A stretch of DNA of 64,000 nucleotides from JBPEWY01 sp965224095 (GCA_965224095.1 OZ245039.1:2170001-2234000), one strand, 5' to 3'. Positions 14,463 to 24,880 are shown, counted from the stretch's first letter. The notes: generated by a model from the sequence alone, not told the origin. Numbers and translations: made by a program.

Positions 14463-16868
14463 TTAATTAATCCGGTCTTTTTCTTCCAACTCAATGTCCT
14501 TCTGGTTGGTTGAGAGTTTATAATTGCCAAATTTATACCGAAAGCTTAAACGGATACTTTGTTCATCAAAATACGACCGTTTAAAATGTTGCTGACTCAA
14601 ATAATCATTTGAGATTGTAAGCTTGCCAAAGGTATTGAAAATGTCGGTCGCTTTCAGGGTTAACGAAGCCCTGTTATTCATAAACGTCTTGGTGATTCCC
14701 AGGTCTACGCTTTTAATTTCCGATTGTGTGCCGGTACCTCCCCAGGAAAGGGGTGAGATATAGTAAAGCCATAGGTCTGCCGTCAGGCTTTTATCCTGCA
14801 GAAATGTAAAATAATTATTAAATGAAAAATAGGCTGCCCACCGCCCGTTTTTTAACAATTGACTGTTGTCTTCAAGGGCAATAAACTGATCTTCGTCGTA
14901 AAAAAAGGAAATTAAAGAATTTAATCCCCAAAAATCCGTGAGGTCCAAATACGAATAATAGTCAATTCCGTAGTTTAGATTTTTTTCTACGTTGGCATAG
15001 ATATATTGTATTTGTTGTGCCTCATTATCCTGAAAGCTTATTTCATAAGAAGGATCTTCTGTCAAAGCAAAATACAATTCCAAACTGTGTTGTTTATAAG
15101 TGTTTCCCAGGGAGATTTTATGGTCTAAAGAGGGTTGAAGTTTAGGGTTACCCACCTGAAAGGAGTTGTCATTAAAGTAATATCGGAACGGATTTAGCTG
15201 TTTGTAATTGGGGCGCAAAATGCGTCTGGAATATTGTAAATTAACCGTGTGGTTGTCTGAATTTTTATAGTTTAAGTAAAAAGAGGGAAACAGCTGGAAA
15301 TAATCCTGTGTATTGGTTTGGCTTTCGGAGAATGAAACTCCCTTCAGAGATGTGTTTTCCCCTCTGAGGCCTGCCTTAACTCCCCATTTCTCCCATTCCT
15401 TGTCAAAGCTTATATAGGCAGCTATATTGGTTTCATCATAGGTAAATAAGTCATTTAACTCCGGGCTATTTCCTTCCAGTCTATTCTGGTCTATAGAGCT
15501 TTCCGTTTCTACTTTGGTTAATTTAGCACCCAGCTCCCAATTTGAAAAATCGGTAGGCAGTATATAATCAATCTGGCCCGCATAGATTCTTGTATCCTGT
15601 TTGGAATCGTTAATAAAACTATTTCGCCTTACCGAAGTTATGTTAGGAAAGCTGTATTCGGTATTTACCCTTTGGGAAGGTGAGTTGTTTGAGGTTACAA
15701 AAAAAGCATTTGCCGAAAATTTTTGTCCCTCTTCATTCAAAGCTATTTCATAATTCAAATTAAAGGACAGGTTATTCTTTTCCGTACCGTACAGGCCTTG
15801 TGAAACAAAGGTAGAATCAATACCCTTACTTACAGCATTAAGTGCTTCGGTATGCGATTGTGTTTGTTGGCGTGAATACGGGCGCAACGATACATTAGCC
15901 GTTAATCCCAGGGTTTGGTTTTTGGATAGGAAGAAATCCACATTTGCATTAAATGTATGGGTTTCATACCTTGTTTCTCTTTCAATGTCAGTAGACCAAA
16001 TTCCAGATGACATTCCATCCTTTCTGAAATTAATATGCTCCAGAAAATCTGCCAGATAGTGCGTATTCGAATAGTTATATCCTCCGAATATGTGGAGTTT
16101 GTCTGTTTTGTAAAAATGGTTGGTTCCACCATTGGTTCTCCATTTATTTCCTTTGCCAATGCCTCCAAAAATACTTCCGTTATATCCGGTTACTATGTTT
16201 TTGCTCATGACAATATTAATCAGGGCGCCTCCCTCGGCATCGTATCTGGCCGGTGGATTGGTTATTACCTCTACCGATTTTATAACATTTGCCGGAGTAC
16301 CTTCCAGCAATTGTTTTAGCTCCGAACTGGTCAGATACACTTTTTTATCATTGATATATACCACCGGTGTTTCTCTCCCCCTAACACGCAATTCCCCGTT
16401 AATGGCAATTACCGTGGGGGTATTGGATAGAAGGTCCCAGCTATCTCCATTGCTCAGGGATGTATTTTCAACGTGAAACACCAGTCTATCAATTTTATTT
16501 TCAACCGTAGGTTTTTTCGCAGTTACCACTACTTCTTCCAAATGAGATCTTGAGGCACTGAGTTCAATATTACCCAGATTAATATTGTTTACTACCGATA
16601 AGGTGAATTGCCTGGTTTCAAGACCCAAATAGGTGATTTTAAGGATATACTTTCCACTACTGACGTTTTCTATCTTAAAATCGCCATCTTCATCGGAAGA
16701 TCCTCCGTATAAAATCTTAGCGTCTGTTTCATTTGTAAGTAATAAATTGGCAAAAGCTACCCCGTGAGTGGTGTCATCAATCAGTGTTCCCTGTATGGTA
16801 AACGTCTGCGCAAAACACATCGCGGGAAAGAGAATGAAAAAAAGGGTTTTAAAATAGTTTTGCTTCAT
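14463..16868 (-). CDS. TonB-dependent-receptor-like outer-membrane beta-barrel protein
   Basis: From the ATG of MKQNYFKTLFFILFPAMCFAQ (signal peptide ending FAQ) this is 801 aa; an earlier ATG would add 24 charged residues. Order: a carboxypeptidase-regulatory-like/SusC-type Ig domain (residues ~20-105, YLGLETRQFTL), a plug domain (~120-225, with VYINDKKVYL and VEVITNPPARYDAEG), then a ~550-residue barrel of the OMP_b-brl_3 class ending in an aromatic-rich RLSFRYKFGNYKLS strand. By family it takes up or binds a ligand at the outer membrane. No TonB box is obvious and no SusD partner is adjacent, so the substrate is unknown. Confidence 0.85.
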   Translation of the reverse strand: MKQNYFKTLFFILFPAMCFAQTFTIQGTLIDDTTHGVAFANLLLTNETDAKILYGGSSDEDGDFKIENVSSGKYILKITYLGLETRQFTLSVVNNINLGNIELSASRSHLEEVVVTAKKPTVENKIDRLVFHVENTSLSNGDSWDLLSNTPTVIAINGELRVRGRETPVVYINDKKVYLTSSELKQLLEGTPANVIKSVEVITNPPARYDAEGGALINIVMSKNIVTGYNGSIFGGIGKGNKWRTNGGTNHFYKTDKLHIFGGYNYSNTHYLADFLEHINFRKDGMSSGIWSTDIERETRYETHTFNANVDFFLSKNQTLGLTANVSLRPYSRQQTQSHTEALNAVSKGIDSTFVSQGLYGTEKNNLSFNLNYEIALNEEGQKFSANAFFVTSNNSPSQRVNTEYSFPNITSVRRNSFINDSKQDTRIYAGQIDYILPTDFSNWELGAKLTKVETESSIDQNRLEGNSPELNDLFTYDETNIAAYISFDKEWEKWGVKAGLRGENTSLKGVSFSESQTNTQDYFQLFPSFYLNYKNSDNHTVNLQYSRRILRPNYKQLNPFRYYFNDNSFQVGNPKLQPSLDHKISLGNTYKQHSLELYFALTEDPSYEISFQDNEAQQIQYIYANVEKNLNYGIDYYSYLDLTDFWGLNSLISFFYDEDQFIALEDNSQLLKNGRWAAYFSFNNYFTFLQDKSLTADLWLYYISPLSWGGTGTQSEIKSVDLGITKTFMNNRASLTLKATDIFNTFGKLTISNDYLSQQHFKRSYFDEQSIRLSFRYKFGNYKLSTNQKDIELEEKDRIN

Positions 16869-17026
16869 AGAGATTTTAGGGTGTTTAACTCGCTTTGCTA
16901 GTTTATCCAATAGTAAAAATAACTTTTTTTTATTGAACATGGTCTAATCTTCTTGTTAAAATTGGAGAAAATATTCTATTATACGGTTTTTTCCTAGTTA
17001 AAACATAAGTATAAAGAGGCCGTTAT

Positions 17027-17062
17027 TTTGTTTAGGTAAGGCCATTAAATAAACTATATTTG
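17027..17062 (+). promoter_or_regulatory. Probable lepA promoter
   Basis: TATATTTG at 17055-17062 is a perfect TANNTTTG box, 29 bases before the lepA ATG. The nearest TTTG (17027-17030) is 24 bases upstream, slightly longer than the usual 17-23. Confidence 0.4.
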
Positions 17063-17091
17063 CATATTCTTAAACAGCCTTGTTTACTGCT

Positions 17092-18888
17092 ATGAAGCAC
17101 ATTCGGAATTTTTGTATAATCGCTCATATTGACCACGGTAAAAGTACTCTGGCCGACAGGCTTTTGGATTTTACCGGATCGGTTACCGACAGGGAAAAGC
17201 AGGACCAATTGCTGGACAATATGGATTTGGAAAGAGAGCGCGGGATAACCATAAAATCGCATGCCATTCAAATGGAATACGAGTATGAGGGAGAACCTTA
17301 TATTCTCAACCTGATTGACACTCCGGGGCATGTTGATTTCTCCTATGAGGTATCGCGGTCTATCGCGGCCTGTGAAGGAGCTCTTTTGGTGGTTGATGCG
17401 GCTCAAAGTATTCAGGCACAAACCATATCGAATTTATATCTGGCTCTTGAAAACGATCTTGAGATCATTCCTATATTGAATAAAGTAGACCTTCCCAGTG
17501 CGAACCCTGAGGAGGTTACCGACGATATTGTGGATTTACTGGGTTGCGATCCGTCTGAAGTAATTCCCGCCAGTGCTAAAACGGGAGTTGGTGTCGAAGA
17601 AATACTATCGGCTATTATCCAGCGTATCCCTGCTCCGAAAGGTAATCCGGATGAGCCTCTGCAGGCGCTGATCTTTGATTCTGTATACAACCCATTTCGC
17701 GGTGTGGAAACCTATTTCCGTATTATAAACGGGGAAATCCGAAAGGGTCAAAAAATAAAATTTATAGCCACTCAGAAAACTTATGATGCCGACGAAGTAG
17801 GCACTTTAAAGCTTACTCAGCAACCTAAAAGTGTGGTTAAAACCGGCGATGTGGGTTATCTTATAACCGGAATTAAAGACGCCCGTGAGGTAAAGGTTGG
17901 TGACACTATTACCGATGCAAAAAACCCTACTCAAAATGCTATTGAAGGTTTTGAAAATGTAAAGCCCATGGTATTTGCCGGTATCTATCCGGTAGATACG
18001 GAGGATTATGAAGAATTGAGGGCCTCCATGGAAAAGCTGCAGCTTAACGATGCTTCCCTGGTGTTTACTCCTGAAAGTTCTGCAGCTCTCGGATTTGGTT
18101 TCCGTTGTGGCTTTCTGGGTATGCTTCATTTGGAAATTATACAGGAGCGCCTGGAGCGAGAATTCGATATGACTGTAATTACAACGGTTCCCAATGTTAG
18201 TTATCACGCCTTTACAAAAAAGAATCCGGAAGATGTTATTATTGTAAATAATCCAACCGACCTTCCGGAACCCTCAAAACTGGATCGGGTTGAAGAACCT
18301 TTTATTAAAGCTTCTATAATTACCAAAGCCGATTTTGTGGGTCCTGTTATGAGTTTGTGTATTGAAAAAAGAGGGCAAATTACCAATCAGACATACTTGA
18401 CTCCGGAACGGGTTGAGTTAAATTTTGATATGCCCCTTGCCGAAATTGTCTTTGATTTTTACGATCGCCTTAAAACCGTTTCAAAAGGATATGCCTCTTT
18501 TGACTATTCTCCTATTGGAATGCGCGCCTCAAAACTGGTACGTGTTGATGTTTTGATCAACAGTAATACGGTAGATGCTCTTTCTGCATTGATCCATGCC
18601 GATAATGCGTACACTATCGGAAAAAAGATGTGCGAAAAATTAAGAACCCTTATCCCCCGCCAGCAGTTTGATATTCCTATTCAGGCGGCTATCGGTTCAA
18701 AAATAATTTCCAGAGAAACCATTAAGGCTCTTCGGAAAGATGTAACCGCCAAGTGTTACGGAGGCGATATTTCCAGAAAGCGAAAACTCCTGGAAAAGCA
18801 GAAAAAAGGAAAAAAACGCATGCGACAGGTTGGGAATGTAGAGATTCCGCAACAAGCCTTTATGGCTGTTTTAAAATTAAATGATTAG
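17092..18888 (+). CDS. lepA: Elongation factor 4 (LepA)
   Basis: This 598-aa translational GTPase back-translocates or remodels stalled ribosomes. The G motifs are AHIDHGKST (P-loop), RERGIT (switch I), DTPGHVDF (G3) and NKVD (G4), followed by EF-G-like domains and the LepA-specific C-terminal domain (DISRKRKLLEKQKKGKKRM). The ATG before KHIRNFCII is chosen; an upstream TTG adds four residues. Length is typical. It is preceded by a TATATTTG box and followed 20 bases later by an unrelated lipoprotein gene. Confidence 0.96.
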   Translation: MKHIRNFCIIAHIDHGKSTLADRLLDFTGSVTDREKQDQLLDNMDLERERGITIKSHAIQMEYEYEGEPYILNLIDTPGHVDFSYEVSRSIAACEGALLVVDAAQSIQAQTISNLYLALENDLEIIPILNKVDLPSANPEEVTDDIVDLLGCDPSEVIPASAKTGVGVEEILSAIIQRIPAPKGNPDEPLQALIFDSVYNPFRGVETYFRIINGEIRKGQKIKFIATQKTYDADEVGTLKLTQQPKSVVKTGDVGYLITGIKDAREVKVGDTITDAKNPTQNAIEGFENVKPMVFAGIYPVDTEDYEELRASMEKLQLNDASLVFTPESSAALGFGFRCGFLGMLHLEIIQERLEREFDMTVITTVPNVSYHAFTKKNPEDVIIVNNPTDLPEPSKLDRVEEPFIKASIITKADFVGPVMSLCIEKRGQITNQTYLTPERVELNFDMPLAEIVFDFYDRLKTVSKGYASFDYSPIGMRASKLVRVDVLINSNTVDALSALIHADNAYTIGKKMCEKLRTLIPRQQFDIPIQAAIGSKIISRETIKALRKDVTAKCYGGDISRKRKLLEKQKKGKKRMRQVGNVEIPQQAFMAVLKLND

Positions 18889-18908
18889 TTTTATATAAAC
18901 TAATTCAT

Positions 18909-19859
18909 ATGATGTGTTCCCTGAAAAATTATTGGGGTTTATGCTTTTTGCTAATCATTTTTTTTGCCCCGGGCTGTTCTAACAATGACAATCCGCTTCC
19001 TCCAAAGGAAAAAGAAACCGAGGTTGGCGAGTTTATTGACGACTGGACCTATCGGGTATTTCCTTCCGGAAAAAATTTTGATATCGCTGAATTCCGCGCG
19101 TGGATCCCGGAAATAAGCGAAACTCCAAGGGCTATTTTAGTACTTCTAACCAGTTCAAACGGGAATGCTTTGGGGCTTGCCAATGCTCCGGAATGGAGGG
19201 CTTATGCCGAACAGGAACACCTTGCTCTTATCGGAGTGAATTTGGCATCACTTACCAGTGGTCCTTATACAGATGCTATTGAGGGAAGCGGTGACGCCCT
19301 GCTTACGGCTATTAAAGCCATCGCTGAGAAACACAATCTGTCATATCTTGAAGGCCTGCCCATGTTATTCAGAGGATATTCGGCAGGGGGCGTATTCAGT
19401 TATTCTTTTTCCGGATTTAAACCGGAAAGGGTTATAGCATTTGCCAACATCCGAGGGGGAGCTTTGCCCGAAACTTCCGATAGTAATGCCGTGATTCCGG
19501 GTATGTTTCTTGTTGGAGAAGAAGAGTTGTCAAGAGTAACTGCCATGAGGAATGTTTTCCTTTCAAAAAGAGCTCTGGGAGGGCTCTGGAGCTTTGCAAT
19601 AGAACCTGGTGCCGATCATTTTGATCCATTAGAAGCTTCCGATTTTATGATAAAATTGTTTTTCAGTCAGGCTCTTGAGGCTAGGCTAAGTGACAATTCT
19701 AATGTGTTAAATCCCATTGCAGAAGATACGGGATGGCTAGGTGATAATTTTACTAAAGACATTTACAGTTTCTCGCAATATTCCGGAAACAAAAGCCTGG
19801 CTTCCTGGCTGTTAAGTGAATCCCTGGCTACGGTATGGAAAGCGTATAATACTCCTTAA
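18909..19859 (+). CDS. Alpha/beta-hydrolase-fold lipoprotein (esterase/PHB-depolymerase-like)
   Basis: A lipoprotein signal (LLIIFFAPGC) is followed by a 290-residue domain with the nucleophile elbow GYSAGG (serine near residue 160), a Gly-Asn-rich oxyanion region (SSNGNALGLANAPEW) and a late PGADHF that can supply the catalytic histidine. The layout resembles secreted esterases and LpqC/PHB depolymerase relatives. The substrate is unknown. It sits 20 bases after lepA on the same strand, so it may be read through from lepA, and it converges with the antiporter gene. Confidence 0.75.
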   Translation: MMCSLKNYWGLCFLLIIFFAPGCSNNDNPLPPKEKETEVGEFIDDWTYRVFPSGKNFDIAEFRAWIPEISETPRAILVLLTSSNGNALGLANAPEWRAYAEQEHLALIGVNLASLTSGPYTDAIEGSGDALLTAIKAIAEKHNLSYLEGLPMLFRGYSAGGVFSYSFSGFKPERVIAFANIRGGALPETSDSNAVIPGMFLVGEEELSRVTAMRNVFLSKRALGGLWSFAIEPGADHFDPLEASDFMIKLFFSQALEARLSDNSNVLNPIAEDTGWLGDNFTKDIYSFSQYSGNKSLASWLLSESLATVWKAYNTP

Positions 19860-19881
19860 ATTTCATTTTTCCGCTTTTGTA

Positions 19882-21720
19882 TTAATTAGTCATCACGCCG
19901 TTTAAGGATCTGCCCAGATAAACCAGTTTCCATTGTGTTCCCACGATTTCCGTTCCGTTTTTTGTGGCCGAAAGAATTTTAAGCTCTCCTTTCGGATCTT
20001 TAATAAATAACGGAATAACATCGCTGTCTTTTAACGAGGTAGACAGCAGTTTTTCGAAATGGGTTTCATCGGTAATTTCAATTTCATGAATCGAGGGGTT
20101 TTTCCGTATTACGGCATTTAACGATTCAAAATCGTCCATATGGGTAAACAACCCTTCGCTTGGATTGTTATTCGGGTCGTTTTTTTCCGCCGCAGTGATC
20201 AATCGAAAGGCGCCGTTTTCACCGAATTGTTTTTTAAACTTATTAATGGCATATGTATTAATATCCGGATTTCCTGTTAGAGCCATTAAATATCCGATAT
20301 CGTTCAGTTCAATATTATCGGCTAATGTTTCTGAGTATATATTGGTGTTGATGGCTTCCAGGTTTAATTCTTTTGCCTTCGAAATATTTGCCTGATTGCT
20401 ATCGATAAGGACCACATGCCTTCCGTTTTCTTCCAGGTAATTACCAATTAAACGCGAAAGCTTTGAAGCGCCTACAATAAGAATTCCTTCCGATTTCTTT
20501 AGAAAAACTCCCAATAGTTTCGCTATCATCCTCGCTGTGGTTGCATTTAACAATACGGTTCCCAAAACAATCATAAAAACCAGAGGGGTAATATATTCGG
20601 CTCCCGCAACTCCGTCTTTGGCAAGTTTTAATCCGAATAGCGATGCAATTCCTGCGGCTACTATTCCCCGGGGGCCTACCCAGCTTATAAACAGTTTTTC
20701 ATTAAGCTTTAAGCCCGAGTTATACGTGCTTAAAAAAACTCCTATAGGCCGAATAAGAAAAACAACAATAGCAAAAAGAATAAGTGTTTTCCAATTGTAA
20801 ATCAGCAATAAATCCTGCATATTGATATGAGCGGCCAGCAGAATAAACAGGATAGATATTAACAGAACGCTTAACGATTCTTTAAAATACAGCAGCTCTT
20901 TGAGGTATGCCGAATTAGAATTTCCTAAAACCATCCCCATGACCACCACGGCCAATAGTCCCGACTCGTGAGCAAAGCTGTCCGATAAAACAAACACGCC
21001 CAGTACCGCTGCCAGCGCAAAAACATTTAATAAATAATGAGGAATCCACTTCTTATTAATCAGAAAATTAAGTGCGTGGGCAAATGTAAACCCAAAGGTT
21101 GATCCGAAGAGGACTATTTTGCCAAATTCTATAAGCGCGGTTTTAGTGAATTCACCCCCGGCGCCAACACTTATAAATTCGAAAACCAAAACAGCCACCA
21201 GAGCTCCTATAGGATCTATTAATATTCCCTCCCATTTAAGTACCGCTGAAATATCTTTCTTTAATGGGATGTTTCTCAATATAGGAGTAATCACCGTGGG
21301 ACCGGTTACAATAATCAAGGCCGAAAATAAAAATGAAATCTTCCATCCAAGTGCAAAAATATAATGTGCGGCAACTGCGGCTCCGAAAAAAGTTACTAAC
21401 GATCCCAGTGTAATCAATTTAGTGATTACCGGACCTACATTTTTTATTTCCTTTAGCTTCAGTGTTAATCCTCCTTCAAATAAAATAATGCTTATGGCCA
21501 AAGAGACAAAGTAAAACAGGCTTTCTCCGGCAAAAAGTCCTTCTTTTCCATTCCACATGGGTTCAATCCATTTGGTTCCGTCTTCGGAAAGGTATTCCGC
21601 CGCTATGGGTCCAACAAATAAACCAATTAAAATTAAGGGGAGTATTGCGGGAATCTTAAAGCGCCACGCGACCCATTGTGCTAATATTCCCAAGATAACG
21701 ATTCCGGCTAATTCAAGCAT
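19882..21720 (-). CDS. Cation:proton antiporter (CPA family) with TrkA-N/RCK domain
   Basis: In this 612-aa protein, residues ~1-400 form 12-13 membrane helices of the Na+/H+ exchanger fold, with GPxxxTPIL in the middle (TGPTVITPILRN) and a GPRGIVAAGIASLFG motif typical of NhaP/CPA1-type proteins. Residues ~410-520 form a Rossmann TrkA-N domain (ILIVGASKLSRLIGNYLEEN, then VVLIDSN), which gates transport by binding NAD(H) or nucleotides. About 90 more residues complete a TrkA-C-like tail. It is divergent from the Usp-SulP operon, and a shared role in ion or pH homeostasis is plausible. Ion specificity cannot be read. Confidence 0.88.
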   Translation of the reverse strand: MLELAGIVILGILAQWVAWRFKIPAILPLILIGLFVGPIAAEYLSEDGTKWIEPMWNGKEGLFAGESLFYFVSLAISIILFEGGLTLKLKEIKNVGPVITKLITLGSLVTFFGAAVAAHYIFALGWKISFLFSALIIVTGPTVITPILRNIPLKKDISAVLKWEGILIDPIGALVAVLVFEFISVGAGGEFTKTALIEFGKIVLFGSTFGFTFAHALNFLINKKWIPHYLLNVFALAAVLGVFVLSDSFAHESGLLAVVVMGMVLGNSNSAYLKELLYFKESLSVLLISILFILLAAHINMQDLLLIYNWKTLILFAIVVFLIRPIGVFLSTYNSGLKLNEKLFISWVGPRGIVAAGIASLFGLKLAKDGVAGAEYITPLVFMIVLGTVLLNATTARMIAKLLGVFLKKSEGILIVGASKLSRLIGNYLEENGRHVVLIDSNQANISKAKELNLEAINTNIYSETLADNIELNDIGYLMALTGNPDINTYAINKFKKQFGENGAFRLITAAEKNDPNNNPSEGLFTHMDDFESLNAVIRKNPSIHEIEITDETHFEKLLSTSLKDSDVIPLFIKDPKGELKILSATKNGTEIVGTQWKLVYLGRSLNGVMTN

Positions 21721-21824
21721 CTGTTTCTTTTTTTGATCGGTTAAAATACTAATTAATCTTAAAACATATTCTATTAATCCGCCTATTCTATTTTTAAAAA
21801 ACAGTATCTTTCAAACCCATATAC

Positions 21825-22685
21825 ATGAATTCAATTTTGAAACAGCGTCCTTTTCAAACATTAGGTGTGGGGGTAGCCTTTTCCCCTAACTTAAAACCAA
21901 ATATCTATGAGGCTTCCAGGCTTTCATTGTTTTTTGGTAGTAAGCTTATCCTGATACATGTGGGTGCTTTTTCCGCGGAAAAAGAAGTTAAGATCAAAAC
22001 GCTTTTAAAACCATTTGTCAATCACGGCTTGCAATATGAGGTGGTTTTTCAGGAAGGCGAACCGGTACAATCAATTTTGAAGGTTGTTGAAAGTCGACAA
22101 ATTGACCTCCTTATTCTCGGGGCTTTACAGCGCGAAAATATTTTTCGATATTACCTGGGGTCTATTGCCAGGAAAATTACCCGAAAAGCTTCTTGTTCTA
22201 TTCTTTTATTAATAAAACCATCGGTAGAAAGAATTGCCTGTGAACACATTGTGGTTAATGGTCTTGAAGATCCAAAAACTTCTCAGGCCATTCATACGGC
22301 TTTTTTTGTCGGGAGCCGTTTAGGGGCTTCGAGGATTACCATTGTAGAGGAAATTAGCCAGGGAGAGGTTGCCGTTAGTGTGGAAGATGACAAGTCGTTA
22401 AGAAAAGCAACCGTTAAAAAAGAACGGCTTCGGCTTCGGGAAAATAGCAGGGTAAAAACCATTATTGAAAAAATTCCGTCCGATATAAAAAAGGATATCG
22501 CTATAAAAACACAGCCTATTTTTGGAAGAAGAGGGTATTCAATCGGGCACTACGCACAGGTTGTTCGTGCTGATTTGCTGGTGATGAATGCTGCTCAAAA
22601 CACCTCGTTCTGGGATAGGCTTTTCCCCCATGATATTGAACATATTCTAACCGAACTACCAACAGACGTACTTATTATTCAATGA
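21825..22685 (+). CDS. Universal stress protein with two Usp domains
   Basis: This 286-aa cytosolic protein carries two tandem UspA-like folds: residues ~10-128 (VAFSPNLKPNIYEASRLSLFFGSKLILIHV, then DLLILGAL and YYLGSIARKITRKASCSILL) and ~140-286 (VVNGLEDPKTSQAIHTAFFVGSRLG, ending LPTDVLIIQ). The ATP-binding GxxGx9GS loop is only partly kept in the first domain. Its last four bases (ATGA) overlap the SulP start, so the two are translationally coupled and the Usp protein probably regulates or senses for the transporter. Confidence 0.88.
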   Translation: MNSILKQRPFQTLGVGVAFSPNLKPNIYEASRLSLFFGSKLILIHVGAFSAEKEVKIKTLLKPFVNHGLQYEVVFQEGEPVQSILKVVESRQIDLLILGALQRENIFRYYLGSIARKITRKASCSILLLIKPSVERIACEHIVVNGLEDPKTSQAIHTAFFVGSRLGASRITIVEEISQGEVAVSVEDDKSLRKATVKKERLRLRENSRVKTIIEKIPSDIKKDIAIKTQPIFGRRGYSIGHYAQVVRADLLVMNAAQNTSFWDRLFPHDIEHILTELPTDVLIIQ

Positions 22686-24880
22686 CTCCAAGGAAAAATA
22701 TAATAAAGCAATTCATGAAGGATTTGCCCAAGAATATTTTCTCCGGGCTGGTAGTAAGTCTTATCGCATTACCCCTTGGATTAGGGTTGGCTATGGCCAG
22801 CGAGGCTCCGCCTATTGCAGGTATTATTACGGCAGTAGTAGGCGGAATAGTAGTGGCTGTTCTAGGTGGTAGTTATGTAACCATTACCGGGCCTGGAAAC
22901 GGGCTAGTCGGGGTGTTGTTAATAGCTATTATGTCATTAGGACTTAACGGGGCATATGCCGCTATTATTTGCTCAGGGGCTTTACTCTTAATTCTGGGGT
23001 TTTTAAAATTGGGAAAGCTCGCAGATTTTTTTCCTTCTTCTGCTATTCAGGGAATGCTTGCTGCTATAGGGTTGATAATTCTCGGGAAACAGTTTCATAT
23101 TATGTTGGGAAATAAAATTACCCGGGTATCCAGTATTGAGTATCTGACCGAAATTCCCTTTACTATTAAACAAACCTTTTTATATAATGACCCCGGATTA
23201 ACATACGCGGCTTTAGCAGGAATTATAAGCCTTGCTATTATGGCTTTTTATCCAAAACTCAGAAACAAATACCTGCAGTTAATCCCTGCACCTATGTGGA
23301 TTGTTCTGTTGTCAATTGCATTCAGTTATTACTATGAGCTGATCCTCGGCCAGCCCAATCCCATTCACCCGGATTATATGATTTCCGGTATCCCTACGGT
23401 TAATGAGGTTATTACTCAATTTCCAAGACCGGATTTTAGCGGGTTGTCAACCGCTTCTTTCTGGGGAAGCGTTTTTGCACTTACGTTGATCGCAAGTATC
23501 GAATCGCTTTTAAGCATTAAAGCTGTAGATAAACTGGATCCTGAAAAAAGACGATCAAATGTAAATAAAGATATCAAAGCGTTAGGGCTTGCTACTATTG
23601 GTAGTGGGTTTCTGGGAGGGCTTAATGTGGTAACCGTAATTGCAAGAAGTTCCGTAAATGTAAATAACGGCGGAACGAACCGTTCTTCTAATTTCTTTCA
23701 TGCTGTTTTTCTAATAGTTTTTATTCTTTTATTTAGTACGCAACTCACTCGAATTCCTTTACCCGCTCTAATGGCAATCCTGGTTTATACGGGATACAAA
23801 TTAGCTTCGCCTGATTTAATTAAAAAAGTGTTCTCTATAGGGAAAGAACAACTTATTATTTTCTTTGTCACCCTTTTTGTCACCCTTAAAATTGGATTAA
23901 TAACGGGTATTGCTGCCGGAGTAATAACCACATTTATACTCCATATTTTTGTTAATAAAAGCCTTTCCATCTTTTTGAGGAATGTGCTGAAACCCAATGT
24001 CTTAATGTATCGGGAAGACAATAATAAGGGAAGTTATTATGTGAGTGTGAAACATTTTAGCAGCTTTCTCAATTATTCCAAATTAAAACAAAAGCTGGAT
24101 ACCGTTCCGGAAGAAAAAAGTGTTATTGTAGATTTCTCAATGTGTGAGTTTGTAGACCATACGGTCATGGAAAGTCTGCATAATTACCAGGAGTTGTTTT
24201 CAAAAAAAGGCGGGCATTTTGAAGTGGTGGGGCTCGATATGCATGATACCGACTCGGAGCACCCTTTTGCGCTGCGCAGGTTATTACCTGTTCCCCGGCT
24301 TTTTGGTATGAATTTTACGAACAGGCAGGAGCAGCTAAAAGCTGCCGCCCATGAGCTATCATATGTGTATAAACCTGAAAAAAGCAAGGAAGTTGCCTTT
24401 CTTGGAGGGTTTCTCTTTTTCAGAACCAAGCCTGTTCACTATATATATAATTGCCTTTCAGAAGCTAAAAAAGACCTTATGGTCTTTGACATTGAGTTTT
24501 CGGAGGGAGAGTTTATTGCTAAGGAAGTTGTAAAAACCACAATGCTGCACATAACACTTCACAAACAAATTCCCGCTTTCACTTTAGACAAAGAGGGGTT
24601 TCTTGAAAGAATTTATGCCTTCGCGGGTTTCCGCGACATTCCTATAGAAGAACACCGTGATTTTTCGAGACACTTTTATCTGCTGGGAGAGGACACCGAG
24701 GCTATTAAGCAGTTTTTTCGTGACGAGATTATTCTCTTTTTTGAAAGTAACCCGTATTATCATGTGGAGTCAAACGGTTCGGCACTTCTTATTTTTGGAA
24801 AAGAAAGATTAGCCTCGGTACGTGAAATTAAGGCGCTTTTAGATTTCGGCAAACGCCTTCATCAGGTTCTGACAAAATAA
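22682..24880 (+). CDS. SulP-family anion transporter with STAS domain and long extra C-terminus
   Basis: In this 732-aa protein, residues ~15-430 hold the 14-helix SulP membrane domain (LPLGLGLAMASEAPPIAGIITAVVGG, then the TGPGNG and SSAIQGMLAAIGL signatures). Residues ~450-560 form a STAS domain (VIVDFSMCEFVDHTVMESL). A further ~170 residues follow the STAS domain with no family I recognise. SulP proteins carry sulfate, bicarbonate or other anions. The Usp partner and the neighbouring cation/proton antiporter fit bicarbonate or pH-linked transport, but the substrate is inference. It overlaps the Usp gene by four bases. Confidence 0.88.
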   Translation: MTPRKNIIKQFMKDLPKNIFSGLVVSLIALPLGLGLAMASEAPPIAGIITAVVGGIVVAVLGGSYVTITGPGNGLVGVLLIAIMSLGLNGAYAAIICSGALLLILGFLKLGKLADFFPSSAIQGMLAAIGLIILGKQFHIMLGNKITRVSSIEYLTEIPFTIKQTFLYNDPGLTYAALAGIISLAIMAFYPKLRNKYLQLIPAPMWIVLLSIAFSYYYELILGQPNPIHPDYMISGIPTVNEVITQFPRPDFSGLSTASFWGSVFALTLIASIESLLSIKAVDKLDPEKRRSNVNKDIKALGLATIGSGFLGGLNVVTVIARSSVNVNNGGTNRSSNFFHAVFLIVFILLFSTQLTRIPLPALMAILVYTGYKLASPDLIKKVFSIGKEQLIIFFVTLFVTLKIGLITGIAAGVITTFILHIFVNKSLSIFLRNVLKPNVLMYREDNNKGSYYVSVKHFSSFLNYSKLKQKLDTVPEEKSVIVDFSMCEFVDHTVMESLHNYQELFSKKGGHFEVVGLDMHDTDSEHPFALRRLLPVPRLFGMNFTNRQEQLKAAAHELSYVYKPEKSKEVAFLGGFLFFRTKPVHYIYNCLSEAKKDLMVFDIEFSEGEFIAKEVVKTTMLHITLHKQIPAFTLDKEGFLERIYAFAGFRDIPIEEHRDFSRHFYLLGEDTEAIKQFFRDEIILFFESNPYYHVESNGSALLIFGKERLASVREIKALLDFGKRLHQVLTK

